This document shows, in pieces, positions 1-14,642 of a DNA stretch of 50,432 nucleotides. The stretch covers positions 21,413 through 71,844 of the forward strand of contig NW_005434645.1 in the NCBI RefSeq assembly GCF_000315625.1. Direction: 5' to 3'. Position numbers and translations under genes: made by a program. Position 1 is the first letter of the stretch. Every line of letters starts with the position of its first letter. The DNA is from Guillardia theta CCMP2712 (Eukaryota > Cryptophyceae > Pyrenomonadales > Geminigeraceae). A model generated the notes under the pieces. The model saw nothing but the letters and a program-made list of their open reading frames with translations, was not told the DNA's origin and did no database searches.

Positions 1-407
1 TCGCAGCTGTGATGCCTATCAATGCACTTCCCCTTGATCCAACTGAAACACCTGTTGTGTGATGAGCACGTAGTGCCGTCTATCAACTTCATCAGGAGAG
101 CAGGTCGTTCCGTTACGCCAGCTGCCAGTACCCCCCGTGCACAGCTACCACTCCTCCAGGTCGACTCCCCCCGCCCCCCCCTCCTCCCCTCCTCCGCCTC
201 CTCCTCCTCCTCCCCCTCGCCTCCTCCTCCTCCTCCTCCTCCTCCTTCTCGTCCCCATCTCCGTCCTCCTGTTTGTCGTCATCTTCCTCCCACACTTCTT
301 CCCCAACACTGCGACTGCCTTTATTACTTCGCGTCTTCTCCTCTTCCCCATCGCGTCTCTTCTCAGTTCTGCCCCCCCGCTCCACATGCCTGACGGCATG
401 GCAGTGG
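1..407. other. Upstream segment, possible helicase exon plus low-complexity intron
   Basis: Positions about 22-112 are open on the plus strand (IQLKHLLCDEH...) and end at a possible donor (GCAG|GTCG near 113). This could be an earlier helicase exon, but its phase does not join the next exon cleanly, so I do not include it. Positions 165-260 are a CTC/CCT-rich stretch whose opposite strand is GAG-rich, resembling the other low-complexity introns of this gene. Confidence 0.35.
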
Positions 408-2537
<2,130 letters not shown>

Positions 2538-2832
2538 GGGAAACGAGGGGGAGAGGCAAAGGAGGGAAGAAAATCTGCAAGGGAGGAAGAAGGAGAGGGG
2601 AGGAAGCATGGAAGGGAGGGGAGGGGGAAAGGAGAAGAGGAGAGATACGAAGGAGGAGACGCAAGCAAGGCAGGAGGAGACGTGATGGAGGAAGGAGGAG
2701 AGGGAAATGGGGGAGGATCAACAAGACAGAAGATGCTACATACCTTGTTAACGACCTCTGCTCCTCCCGTTCCGTCTGTCTCTATGCTCACCGTGTTGTT
2801 CTCACCCGAAGCCCCACCGCCTGTTCTCCAGC

Positions 2833-5800
2833 TCAGCACCTTTCCACCTCCACCTCTCCTCCTCCCCCAGTCCCCAACACAACCAACTTCCGTTCCCTCC
2901 CTCCCGTTCCTTCCCGGCGTTCACCTCCTCCCGAGCTCGTTGCTGATGCCTCAGCCTTCTCTCCTCCCGAGACCTCCCGACGTCGAAGGAGCGACCGAAC
3001 GCGAGCCTCCAACTCCTGCGACCAGGATCAGCCAAAACCATCACCAACATTGTTCCCCACCTCCCCTCCTCTCTTCTGTTTCTCCTTTCCAACTCCTCTC
3101 TTTTCTTCTAGTCCTTGCTGACTTTCATCTCCTCTCCAACTTTTCTCCTTCTCTTCTCTTCTCCTCTTTCTTCTCTCCTCCCTCCTTCTGTACTTCTCCT
3201 CACCTTGGGCGCAAAAGGCTTCACGATGTAGTCGTCAGCACCCGCATCAAGACCCTTGATCCTGTCCTTCACGTCGTTCATCGATGTAAGCATCACGATC
3301 GGCACGCGCTTGTCATGCTTGCGGATCTGGCGGCAGAGCTCGAACCCATCCATCTTAGGCATGAAGACGTCCGAGATCACGATGTCAGGACGTGACTTGT
3401 GGAACTTCTCAAGCGCCTCCTCTCCATCCCCCGCGTCGATCACCCTGCTGTTGTCCTTCTCCAGCCTCGACTTCACCAGCAGCCTCAGCGTGTTGTCATC
3501 GTCCACCAGCAGGATCGTAGGTTTGTTCTCTGGCACCTCCTTCTTCACCGCCGTGCTGTTCGCTCGCCGAATCGCGGGACTCCTGACTCGCTCCACGGGC
3601 ACAGCACTCGGGAGAGCTGGAGCCGGAGCGGCTGCTCCGCTTGTTGCTGGCGTCACTGTTCCTGTGGCAACCGCCACGTCGGGTACAGTTGTGGTCCACT
3701 TGGCGATTATCTCATACAGGCGCTTCCTCTCCACAGGCTTGCTGATGTAGTCGTCCATCCCCGCGGCTATACACTTGTCCCTGTCGCCTTTCATGGCGTT
3801 GGCTGTTACGGCGATGATCGGAGTCGTCTGGTTCAGCCCTGCTCGCTGCCGGATTTTCTCCGTTGCCTGCCATCCGTCCATGATGGGCATGTTGCAGTCC
3901 ATGAGCACGAGGTCGAACTCAACCACTGCGGTGATGTTCACTGCCTCCACCCCGTTCTCAACGCAGTGCAGCTCGTGTCCCTTCTGCAGCAGCATCGCTT
4001 CCAGCAGCTTCCTGTTCGCCCAGTGATCCTCCACGATCAAAATCCTCGCTGCCTTCGACTCCTTCTTCGGCTGCACTGCAGCTGGAGCAGGAGCAGGAGC
4101 AGCCACAACGCTGCTCTGGGCAGCGCTAGGGGGCGCCTTGTTGCTCTTGTGCGAGTTCGACACGATGGCCTCGATGGCACTTTTGTCGTAGGGCTTGCAT
4201 ACGAAGCCCGAGAAGAGCCCGTCTTTGTTCTTTCCTCGAACTCCTTCGCTTGCTCGGCGCTCATCAACGCGATGATGGGCATCTTCGAGGATCGCTGCCG
4301 CAGCTCCTTGGCAATGTCCCAGCCGGACGGGCTGGGCATGTCAGAAGTGATCATCAGCATATCAAACTTCTCTGCCGCGAGCTTGTCCAGGCACTCGCTG
4401 CTCTTTGACAACTCCGCCATCTCGCACTCCAATCGCGACAAGATCGCCTTGAGCACCTTCCTCTGCCCGATGTCTCTGTCCACCACCAGCACCTTGGGCT
4501 TCCCCCGCAACTCTTCCTCCTCCTCTTTCTTTTCCACTGGAGGAGGCGAGTCGCACACTGTTCCCTTCCCCCGGCTGAGAGCCTCAGCGATCGTGGCAGA
4601 CAACTTGTCCTTGGACAGAGGCTTGCAAATCAGGTCCGTCACTCCTGCCTCTCGGAACTTGGGATCGTCGTCGGAGGGGTTGGGGCCGATGATGCCCAGG
4701 ATGACAGCTGAGTGCGAGCTCGCGGCTTCGCACGCCCTGATCTCCTTGCACGCGTCCCAACCCGACATGTTGGGCATGAAACCATCGAGGATCACGACAT
4801 CGTAGTTCACCTTCGCTGCCTTCTTCACTGCCTCTGCCCCGTTGTCTACAGTATCTACCTGGTGCTTGTCTCGCGTCAGCATCGCGCGAAGCATCATACG
4901 ATGCCCGGCGTCATCATCGACCACCAAGATGCGCAGTTGGTTGGAGCCAGCTGCTGGCTTCGCGAGCTCCTTGGAGGGGGGAGGGGGAGTACTGCAGGGA
5001 TCAGGCGAGTCGCATCGAGCTGCCTCTGCCTTGGAGATCCACTCACGGATCTTAGCGGTGAGCTTGTCACGTGAGATGGGCTTGAGGATAGTGTCAGTCA
5101 TCCCCGCGTCTTTGCATTTCTTCTCATCATCGCCAGAGGCACCAGTGACTCCGATGATTGTGATGGGCCGCCGACTTCCGGTCTCCTTTTCTCTCAACCG
5201 GATCTCTGCAGTTGCCTCCCATCCCGTCTTGTTCGGCATGAAGCCGTCCATCAGCACAGCATCGTACTTCACCTTCTGCACTGCCTTTACTGCCTGAGAG
5301 CCATCCTCTGCCGTGTCCACTTCGAACCCGTCCTTGCTCAGCATCGCCCGAAGCACCCGACGTTGCCCTGCATCATCGTCCACCACCAAGATCCTCTGCT
5401 TGCCGTCCAGGTCGCTCGCGTAAGCTGCACGGGAACTGCTCGTGGAGCACACCACGTGGGAGCCTCCAAGGACGGGATCGCGCTTGGACTCGGAGATGGT
5501 GGCGGCCTTGGCGATGGCTTCCTTGACCTTCATCCTGTCGAAGGGTCTCGTGATCAGCCCGTCCATCCCCGCCTGCGTACACTCGTGATACTCCTGACCA
5601 TCGAACCCGTTGACGATGCCGATCAGGATCGGTCTCTTGCCGGAGGTTGACCGTCTGATGTATCCCTGGATCTCCTTGGCTACAATGCTCGTCTTGGAGC
5701 CCAGAAGCTCGTAGTCGAGGATCACACAATCGTGAGAGAAGTGCGAGAAGGTGTCTTCCCCGTTACGCAACATCGCCATCACCTCGTTGAAGCTGTTGCA

Positions 5801-8800
5801 CAGGTCGCAAGTGTGAGACTCGCGGACGAGCATCGCTCGCAGCACGTGCTGCTGCTCCAGCTGCATGGCGATCAGGATCCTCATGCTTGGGATTCGCGCC
5901 ATCCCTCCACCCATGATCTCATCTTCCACCTCTACCGATTCCCCTGATCCACCTCGCTCAATCGCAGAGTGGGAATTGTGCTCCTCAGGAGAGATGCACT
6001 GCTTGAGCGCTGCGTGCAGTGCTGAGAGACGACCCGGGCGACTGAGCATGATGCAGCCAGGAACATTCCTGTACACCGCAGCCTGGCTCAGTTGCGTGAT
6101 AGGGCAGAAGACGATGCTCTGCATGTCACCAGGTTCCTGTGCATACTGAGCGACGATCTTCATGCAGGACCTGAGGTCATCAGTGATGGGCTCCTCGTCC
6201 GGGTTGTTCTCGTCGGTTATGGCGCTCCTCTGCTGCTGGACTGACGGGCATACGATGAGAATATCGACCGAGCGCTCCTTCAGATACGGCACGGCAGTTA
6301 GGATCCCCTCCACCGATCGAGGGACGATGCCGAACGTCTCCAGGTATCGCAGGATGGCGTTGCGAAGGGTCTCGTTGTCTGCCACCAGCATGATCCTCTT
6401 GCTGTGTACAGCGCTAGGGAGAGAGAAGGTGGGCTGCACTGCAGTGTTGATCTTCTTGAAGACCGCATTGAACCAGAACAAGGACCCCTTGCCCAGGTTG
6501 CTCTGGACCCCCATGGACCCGTTCATCAGCTCGGCAAACTGCTTCGAGATCGCAAGGCCGAGGCCCGTCCCTCCGTACGTGCGGGTTGTGGAGGAGTCGA
6601 CCTGGGAGAATCGGTTGAACAGCTTCTTCTGGCCCTCCTCGGAGATGCCGATGCCCGAGTCATACACTTTGAAACGGAAGGCCTGGTGGGTCGGCGTCTC
6701 CTCCTCCATCTCAGCCAGCAGGTACACCTGACCCGAATTGGTGAACTTGATCCCGTTGGACAGAAGGTTCAGCAGGATCTGCCTCAGCCTGTCAGGGTCG
6801 CCGTTCACCACCGTCGGGGTGTTGGGGCTCATATAGCAGCAGATCTCCAGCCCCTTGCCGAGGGCCTTGGAAGCCACGGAGTCAACCGTGTCCTCAATGA
6901 CCTGCCGGAGATCGAAGTCAACGCTGACCAGCTCGAGCTTGCCAGCCTCAATCTTGGTGAGATCAAGGATGTCATTTATAAGGACCAGTAGGGACTCGGA
7001 GGACGATTTGATCTGTTCCGCAAACTTCCTCTGCTCATCCAGCAAGCTTGTTTCGAGGATCAAGTCGTTCATCCCCATGATCACATTCAGCGGCGTTCTC
7101 ATCTCGTGCGACATGGTCGCCAAGAATTGCGACTTAGCATCGTTCGCAGCCTGAGCCTGGAAGAGGAGGGCCTCTTGTTCCATCAGTCGACGCATCTCGG
7201 TGATGTCCTGCCCTACCCCGATCACTCCGACTATGGCACCTGTGACGTCACGTCGAGTGGTGGCGTTCAGCAGAACTTCCACTCGACGTTTATCCTTGGT
7301 GAAGAGAGGAAACTCGAAGTTGGATTTCTCTTTCCCCAGCAGAGCATCGTCTAGTACTTTCTTCACCGACGGCCGGAACTCTTGAGTAATGTACACCTCC
7401 ACCAGATTCCTGCCCAGCACTTCAGCCTTCGAGTATCCAGTGATCTCTGCCGCCTTGTTGTTCCACTCGTTCACAAGCCCGTTGGCGTCGATACCGAAGA
7501 TGGGGGCGTTGGCTGTGTCGATGAAAGTCTGCAGCTCTTGTGCCACTCGAGTCTTCTCTTCCTCTACTTGTTTCCTCTCAGTGATGTCCTGCCCAACACC
7601 GATCACACCGATTGGCCGCCCTGTCACATCCCTTCGGGTAGTGGCATTCAGCAACACATCTACACGCCTCCCTGTATTCGTGAACAGAGGAAACTCAAAA
7701 TTGGCAGTCTCCTCACCCTCCAGCGCATTGTCAAGAACCATTTTGACCTGCTCCCTATATTCCTCAGTGATATACTTCTCGACCAGGTTCTGTCCGAACA
7801 CCATCTGTCTCGAGAAGCCAGTGATCTCTGCCGCCTTGTTGTTCCACTCGTTGATCAAACCCTTGTCGTCGATACCAAAGATGGGGGCGTTGGCCGTGTC
7901 AATGAAGGTCTGCAGCTCTTGCGCGACTCTAGTCTTCTCGATCTCGACTTCCTTTCTCTCGGTGATGTCCTGCCCTACCCCGATCACTCCCACAACCTGT
8001 CGAGCCATGTTTCTTCTTGGCGTCGCGTTCAGGAGCACTTCAACTCTCCGTCCATCTTTGGTATAGAGGGGAAACTCGAAGTTCGCCGTCCCCCGACCCT
8101 TCAGCGCGTTCTCCAAAACCTCGGATACGGTCGATCTGAAGTCCGCACTGATGTACACCTCCACAAGGTCTTGACCCAGCACCTCCTCACGGGAGAAGCC
8201 AGTGATCTCTGCCGCCTTGTTGTTCCACTCGTTCACAAGCCCCTTGTCGTCGATACCGAAGATGGGGGCGTTGGCCGTGTCGATGAAAGTCTGCAGCTCC
8301 TTCGCGACTCGCGTCTTCTCCTCCTCGAAAAGCTTCCTCGCCGTGATGTCCTGCCCTACCCCGATCACTCCCACCACGTTCCCGTTCGCATCCAGTCGAG
8401 GGGTGGCGTTGAGCAACACGTCCACTCGTCGCTCGTCCTTCGTGTAGAGGGGAAACTCGAAGTTCGCCGTTGCCACTTTCTGCAATGCCAAGTCGCAAAT
8501 CTTTCGAACGGACTGGCGGAACTCCTCGCTGATGTACACCTCCACAAGGTCTTGACCCAGCACCTCCTCCCGGGAGAAGCCAGTGATCTCTGCGGCCTTG
8601 TTGTTCCACTCGTTGACGAGGCCCTTGGCGTCGATACCGAAGATGGGGGCGTTGGCCGTGTCGATGAAAGTCTGAAGTTCGTTGGCAACACGAGTCATCT
8701 CCTCCTGAGATCGTTTGATATCCGTGATGTCTTGTCCAACGCCAACGACTCCGGTCACATTTCCGTGAGCGTCTCTTCTTGTCGTGGCATTCAGCAACAC

Positions 8801-11800
8801 CTCAACCCTCTGGCCATCGACTGTGTACAAGGGGAACTCGAAGTTCGCTGTACCAACACCCTTGAGCGCCTTGTCCAGCACATCTCGGACCGATACACGG
8901 TATTCCTCCGTGATAAAATCTTTGACAAGGCTGCGACCGATCACCTGCTCCCTAGAAAATCCCGTGATCTCTGCCGCCTTGTTGTTCCACTCGTTCACAA
9001 GCCCGTTGGCGTCGATACCGAAGATGGGGGCGTTGGCCGTGTCGATGAAAGTCTGCAGCTCTTGCGCGACTCTTGCCTTCTCCTCCTCAACACGTTTCCT
9101 CTCGGTGATGTCCTGCCCTACCCCGATCACACCAACGATCTTTCCCGCTGTGTTGCGACGAGAGGTGGCATTGAGAAGCACTTCCACCCTCCTCTTGTCC
9201 ACCGTATATAAAGGGAACTCAAAATCAGAAGTCTCAATACCAAGGAGAGCATTGTCAAGCACTTCCTTCACTGTAACGCGGTATTCTTCAGTGATGAAAT
9301 CCTGAACCAAGTTTCTCCCCAGCACATCTTCGCTGGAGAAGCCCGTGATCTCTGCCGCCTTGTTGTTCCACTCGTTTACGAGACCTTCTGCATCGATACC
9401 GAAGATGGGGGCGTTGGCCGTGTCGATGAAATTCTGTAGCTCCTTGGCCACTCGCGTCTTTTCTTCCTCTGCACGCTTCCTCTCTGTGATGTCCTGCCCT
9501 ACCCCGATCACTCCCACCACTCGGCCCCCGTCTCCAAGTCGCGTCGTGGCGTTCAACAGAACATCCACTCTGCGCATGTCCTTGGTGAAGAGAGGAAACT
9601 CGAAGTTGGCTGTCTCTGCGCCCTTCAACGCCTTGTCGAGTACTTCCTTCACCGAGGCTCTGAACTCTTCGGTGATGTACACCTCCACCAGATTCTTGCC
9701 CAGCACTTCAGCCTTCGAGTATCCAGTGATCTCTGCCGCCTTGTTGTTCCACTCGTTCACCAGTCCTTGGTCATCGATACCGAAGATGGGGGCGTTGGCT
9801 GTGTCGATGAAAGTCTGCAGTTCACGGGCAATACGCGTCATTTCAATCTCTACTCGCTTTCTCTGCGTGATGTCCTGGCCAACACCAAGCACCCCTACAA
9901 CGCGGCCGCTCACGTCTCGCCTCGTGGTAGCATTCAAGAGAACTTCGACTCGCCTTTGATCTTTCGTGTACAGAGGGAACTCAAAGTTGGAGGCCTCGAC
10001 TCCCCTCAGCGCGTTGTCGAGCACCTCCTTCACAGTCTCGCGATATTCCTCAGTGATGAAATCCTTCACCAGCTCCCTTCCCAACACCTCCATGCTCGAG
10101 AAATTGGTGATCTCAGCAGCCTTGTTGTTCCATTCGTTGATTCTGCCTTTAGCATCGATACCGAAGATTGGCGCATTCGCTGAATCGATGAACGCTTGCA
10201 ATTCTTGAGCTACCCGGAATTTCTCGGACTCAACCTGCTTCCTCTCTGTAATGTCTTGCCCTACCCCGATCACTCCCACGGCTTTCCCAGATTCGTCTCT
10301 CCTTGTCGTTGCATTCAACAGAACTTCAACACGCCTTTGATTCTTTGTGAAGAGGGGAAACTCGAAGTTGGCGGTCTCGTGACCTTGGAGCGCGTTATCG
10401 AGTACTTCCTTGACCGAAGAACGATACTCGTCGGTAATGTACACCTCTACCAGATCCTTGCCGAGCACCTCCTCCTTAGAAAACCCCGTGATCTCTGCCG
10501 CCTTGTTGTTCCACTCGTTCACAAACCCGTTCGCATCGATACCGAAGATGGGGGCGTTAGCCGTGTCGATGAAATTCTGTAGCTCCTCGGCTACCCGGGT
10601 CTTCTCTACTTCAACTTGTTTCCTATCTGTGATGTCCTGCCCTACCCCGATCACTCCCACAACATTCCCAGAGATATCCTTCCTCGGTGTTGCATTCAGG
10701 AGCACTTCGACACGTCTCTTATCAACTGTAAACAACGGAAACTCGAAGTTCGCCGTCCCCCGACCCTTCAGCGCGTTCGTCAGTACCTGAGACACCGACA
10801 CCCTGTAGTCTGGACTGATGAAATCTTCTACAAGATTGCGGTTCAACACCTGATCTTTTGAGAAGCCCGTGATCTCTGCCGCCTTGTTGTTCCACTCGTT
10901 CACAAGCCCGTTGGCGTCGATACCGAAGATGGGGGCGTTGGCCGTATCGATGAAAGTCTGCAGCTCCTTCGCGACTCGCGTCTTCTCCTCCTCGAAAAGC
11001 TTCCTCGCCGTGATGTCCTGCCCTACCCCGATCACTCCCACCACGTTCCCGTTCGCATCCAGTCGGGGGGTGGCGTTGAGCAACACGTCCACTCGTCGCT
11101 CGTCCTTCGTGTAGAGGGGAAACTCGAAGTTCGCCGTTGCCTTCTGTTGAAGAGCATTGTCCAGTACTTCGCGAACGGACTGGCGGAACTCCTCGCTGAT
11201 GTACACCTCCACAAGGTCTTGACCCAGCACTTCCTCCCGGGAGAAGCCAGTGATCTCTGCCGCCTTGTTGTTCCACTCGTTGACGAGGCCCTTGGCGTCG
11301 ATACCGAAGATGGGGGCGTTGGCCGTGTCGATGAAAGTCTGCAGCTCCTTCGCGACTCGCGTCTTCTCTCCTTCAACACGCTTCCTCTCTGTGATGTCTT
11401 GTCCAACAGCGATGACTCCGATGATATTCCCGTTGATGTCCCTGCGTGCTGTAGCATTCACAAGTACTTCAACTCTTCGCTTTTCTTCCTTTGTATACAA
11501 TGGGAACTCAATGTTTGATGTCTCCATTCCACACAAGGCGTTCTGTAGGACACCATTCACAGTGTTCCGAAACTTTTCGCCGATGTACACTTCAACAAGA
11601 TTCTGGCCAAGCACTTCTTGTTTTGAGAAACCTGTCAGTTCGGCAGCCTTCATATTCCACTCATTGACAAGCCCTTGATCATCTATTCCAAAGATCGGAG
11701 CATTGGCCGTGTCAATAAACGTCTGAAGCTCCTGCGCCACTCTGGCTTTTTCCATTTCTGCCATCTTCCTCTCCGTGATGTCTTGCCCAACGCCAATGAC

Positions 11801-13040
11801 GCCGATCACATTTCCTTCAACATCGCGTCGCGGGGTCGCGTTAAGCAGCACATCAACTCTACGATGATCCTTGGTGTACAACGCGAATTCAAAGTTGGCT
11901 GCCTCAAATCCCTTGAGGGCATTGTCTAGCACCAGCTTGACGGAGGACCTGAACTCGTCTGTGATGTAAATTTCAACAAGGTTCTTGCCAATGACTTCTT
12001 CCCGTGAAAACTGGGTTATCTCTGCTGCTTTCAGATTCCACTCGTTGACCAAACCCATGTGATCGATCCCGAAGATGGGTGCATTCGCTGTGTCAATGAA
12101 GTTCTGCAGCTCTTGAGCCACCCTTGCCCTCTCATCTTGAAATCGCTTTCGGTCAGTGATGTCTTGACCCACTCCCATAATGCCTATGACTTCCCCATCA
12201 ATATTCTTGCGAGCAGTCACGTTGAGCAACACTAACAATCTCTGCTTCTTCGCATCAAGGAGCGGCAATTCGAAGTTGGTACGATTGTTGCCATTCAAGG
12301 CGTCATTCAACAAATCCCGTACAGAAACTTGGTTTTCATGTGCTATGAAGAATTCGATGAAGTTCTTCCCAAGGACTTGATTTCTTTTGAATCCTGAAAC
12401 TTCCTCTGCCTGATCATTCCACTCATTAATGTTGTAGCTGACGTCTGTCCCAAAGATAGGGGCATTCACAGTATCTATAAAGGATCTGAGCTCCTGCGCC
12501 TTCCTGACCATCTCCTGCTCGTATTGCTTTCTATCAGTGATATCTTGACCAACGAACAAAACTTCTTCACAACTCTTCGCATCATCCTGTACTATGGGAA
12601 TTCCACGGAGCGACAAAAAAATCACAGACCCATCCGGCTTTGATGCAGAGAATTCGAGAGAAACTGATTCTCTCTTAGATTTGGCATGCTCAATGCCTTG
12701 CTGTATCTGCGCAATGAAATCAGGACGAAGCACACAAGGAAGATCGTGGTATGACCTTGGACTTCAAAACATCCGCCACCAAGAACTCGTATATGCTCTT
12801 CCCCACTACATCCCCCTTCTTCCAGCCCATCTGCCTCTGCGATATCGCATTCCAGTCCCTAAGGCGATCATGCAGATCGATCGAGAAATGAATCAGGCCA
12901 AGGCGTTCCAGCACTTCCCGTGTGCATGCGTCTCTGCGGTTAGGGGACTCCAGCTCTCGTAGTCTCTCCTCCAAATCTCGGTTCCTTCGCTCGAGCTGAC
13001 TGATCTTCTCCTCGTGCCCAGACTGCCCGAGGCCCCACAT
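2833..13040 (-). CDS. Giant hybrid sensor histidine kinase: 15 PAS, HisKA-HATPase, up to 7 receivers
   Basis: Predicted hybrid two-component kinase of about 3,340 residues. The first in-frame ATG is at 13040; a coiled coil follows, then 15 tandem PAS units with a period of about 381 bp (12.98-7.2 kb). Most share FIDTANAPIFGID, NEWNNKAAEITGFS and a closing GVGQDIT. The kinase core has the H-box SHEMRTPLN (His codon 7108-7106), N-box LLNLLSNGIKF, G1 DSGIGI and G2 GGTGLGL. Receiver modules follow. The first and fifth lack the phospho-acceptor Asp (Cys and Thr in its place); the other five keep an Asp (such as LMDGFMP, LMDCNMP, ISDVFMP). One intron (3203-3016) lies inside the last receiver, splicing KPFAPK to ELEARVRSLLRR; the stop is at 2835-2833. 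Two single-base frame breaks interrupt an otherwise open frame, near 12754 (in PAS1) and 4225 (in receiver 5). No membrane segment is visible, so it is probably cytosolic. Ligands are unknown; the PAS units lack the LOV cysteine motif. Confidence 0.93.
7199..12980 (-). repeat. 15-unit tandem PAS repeat array (381-bp period)
   Basis: The codons for GQDIT recur at about 12537, 12157, 11775, 11392, 11010, 10629, 10247, 9867, 9486, 9106, 8725, 8344, 7963, 7581 and 7199, a spacing of 381 +/- 3 bp. Unit-to-unit identity is high. The segments about 8281-8670 and 10948-11337 are nearly identical at the DNA level except for about 50 bp in the middle, and sit exactly 2,667 bp (seven units) apart. Confidence 0.95.
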
Positions 13041-14642
13041 CGGCTCCGGCACGAAGGATGGCCTGTCAGAAGACCAACTCCTGATGGAAAAACATCAGCT
13101 CTTACCACAGATCAGATACTGCGACGTTGAGCGTCTTGTTGATGCCCTCTGCCCTCGATTACGCGTCTCTCTCCCTTGTAAACTATCCTATCAACCACGC
13201 ACTTACTTCTCAACTTCATATTCACTATCATGTAAGAGCTCATTCTACGGTTGATTGCTCTTACGTCCTGTGAGACGTCTAAAATATCAAGCTCGTCCGT
13301 AAATCTTGCGGCCCAAGCAAAACACCGAGTCACTATACCCAATTTTCGCTTTCCATGTCACACTGTGCAAAATGACGATCGAGCTGATCTTTCTTGAGAT
13401 CAGCATACTACGAGCGATTACCACTATCTTGCGCTGTTCTTCTATCTTACAATATCCGATTCTGATTTCATTTCACAACAAGGATGCGTTCCGTCAGCTG
13501 GTAGTAATCATTACCCAACCTGAGCTTTAAATCAGAGTGCTTGGAAGGATCCTTACACATGCACCGTAAGGTTAAATCCTTTCTTTTTCTCTCTTGTTCC
13601 TTCCATCCCATGCCCTCGTTCGTGATATCTCAACAACTGTTAACCCTGAAATTACCATCTATAAAAGTTCTCTTCCTCCCCTCCCTCAACTTCTCTGCTC
13701 GAACCGCCTCACGACTGGCTTCCTCCTTCAACAGTCCAGCATATCGTCACCATATTCTTCAGAAACCTCCTCCTTCTCCCCTCCTCCTGCCTCACTCCAT
13801 GTTCTGCCGTCGCACGCAACATGAAGTCCACCCCAATCAATAACCCCTCTGAAAGTCATTTCACCCCACCCCCTTCTTTGACCACCCTGGGCTGTAAGGT
13901 ACACCCCACCCCTCCATTACCCTCTTCGTGCGCTTTAGGACTACCCCAATTTTTGTTGTTTTATGGAGGGGTACAAAACCAAGAGTTTCATCTTCTGTCT
14001 GCACCCCACCCCACCCTGTCCAACTCATTTAATTCCGCTTATCTACCCCTACCCTCGAATATCCCGTACCCCACCCCCAACAATTTTCGACTACCCCCAT
14101 CCCCCTGTTTTTGGGACTCAAGACATCACAAGACCAAACGTCGGTAAGTACCCCACCCATGAAGATATCTTGAAATTCCGGTCAAAACCAGGGGTTTAGT
14201 TGGAGGACCCTCATACAGATCTGGGAACGAACGTTCCGCAATTAATTGGAGAGCTACAGCCTCCTACTTTTGAAAGAGACACATACCACTTCAATATGCA
14301 TTCACAACTAGTGAGAAAAGACAAGTGGTATCGGTGAGGCTGTCCCGGCGCGGCCCGGTGACTGGCCGGCGGCCGTACCGTACGGTACGAGTGAGTACGG
14401 TAAGCCTCCTCACTCAGCACGTCGGATTCGTGCCGCAAACTCGGCCCGCCGATGATGCGAGTTCCGAACCAGTCCACTGGGGACTGGGACGTGGCACCGT
14501 TGAACCGACAGAAGCTGACTCCCAATGTACCGTTTCAATGACTCTCATCATGACTGTTTTAAAGCCTGGCAGTACCTCTAGACGAAGAAACGTTGAACCT
14601 TTGAGAGTCAGTGCGGTGGCGAGAGGCCACACAAGGCAAGAC
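13041..14642. other. Intergenic/5' region with a C-rich repeat block
   Basis: I see no convincing gene. A short stretch just above 13040 stays open to a stop at 13095-13097 without an ATG, so an upstream kinase exon is possible. Positions 13100-13800 are AT-richer and contain nothing I recognise. Positions 13846-14160 are packed with ACCCC/CCACCC words. Positions 14336-14400 are GC-rich with a perfect palindrome (GTACCGTACGGTAC). Confidence 0.6.

Noticed and set aside
3399-4805. 468-codon plus-strand frame opposite the receivers
   Set aside because: Antisense shadow of the receiver modules; low-complexity His/Arg/Leu composition with no domain.
7382-9211. 609-codon plus-strand frame opposite the kinase
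   Set aside because: It is the antisense shadow of the PAS repeats: its repeating HLHKVLTQH/ASDLCRLVVPLV pattern follows the 381-bp period and matches no family.
13082-13106. 25-nt segment GTAAGA...CATCAG upstream of the kinase start, a possible intron
   Set aside because: Shorter than any intron I can confirm here, and no recognisable protein upstream to test the join.
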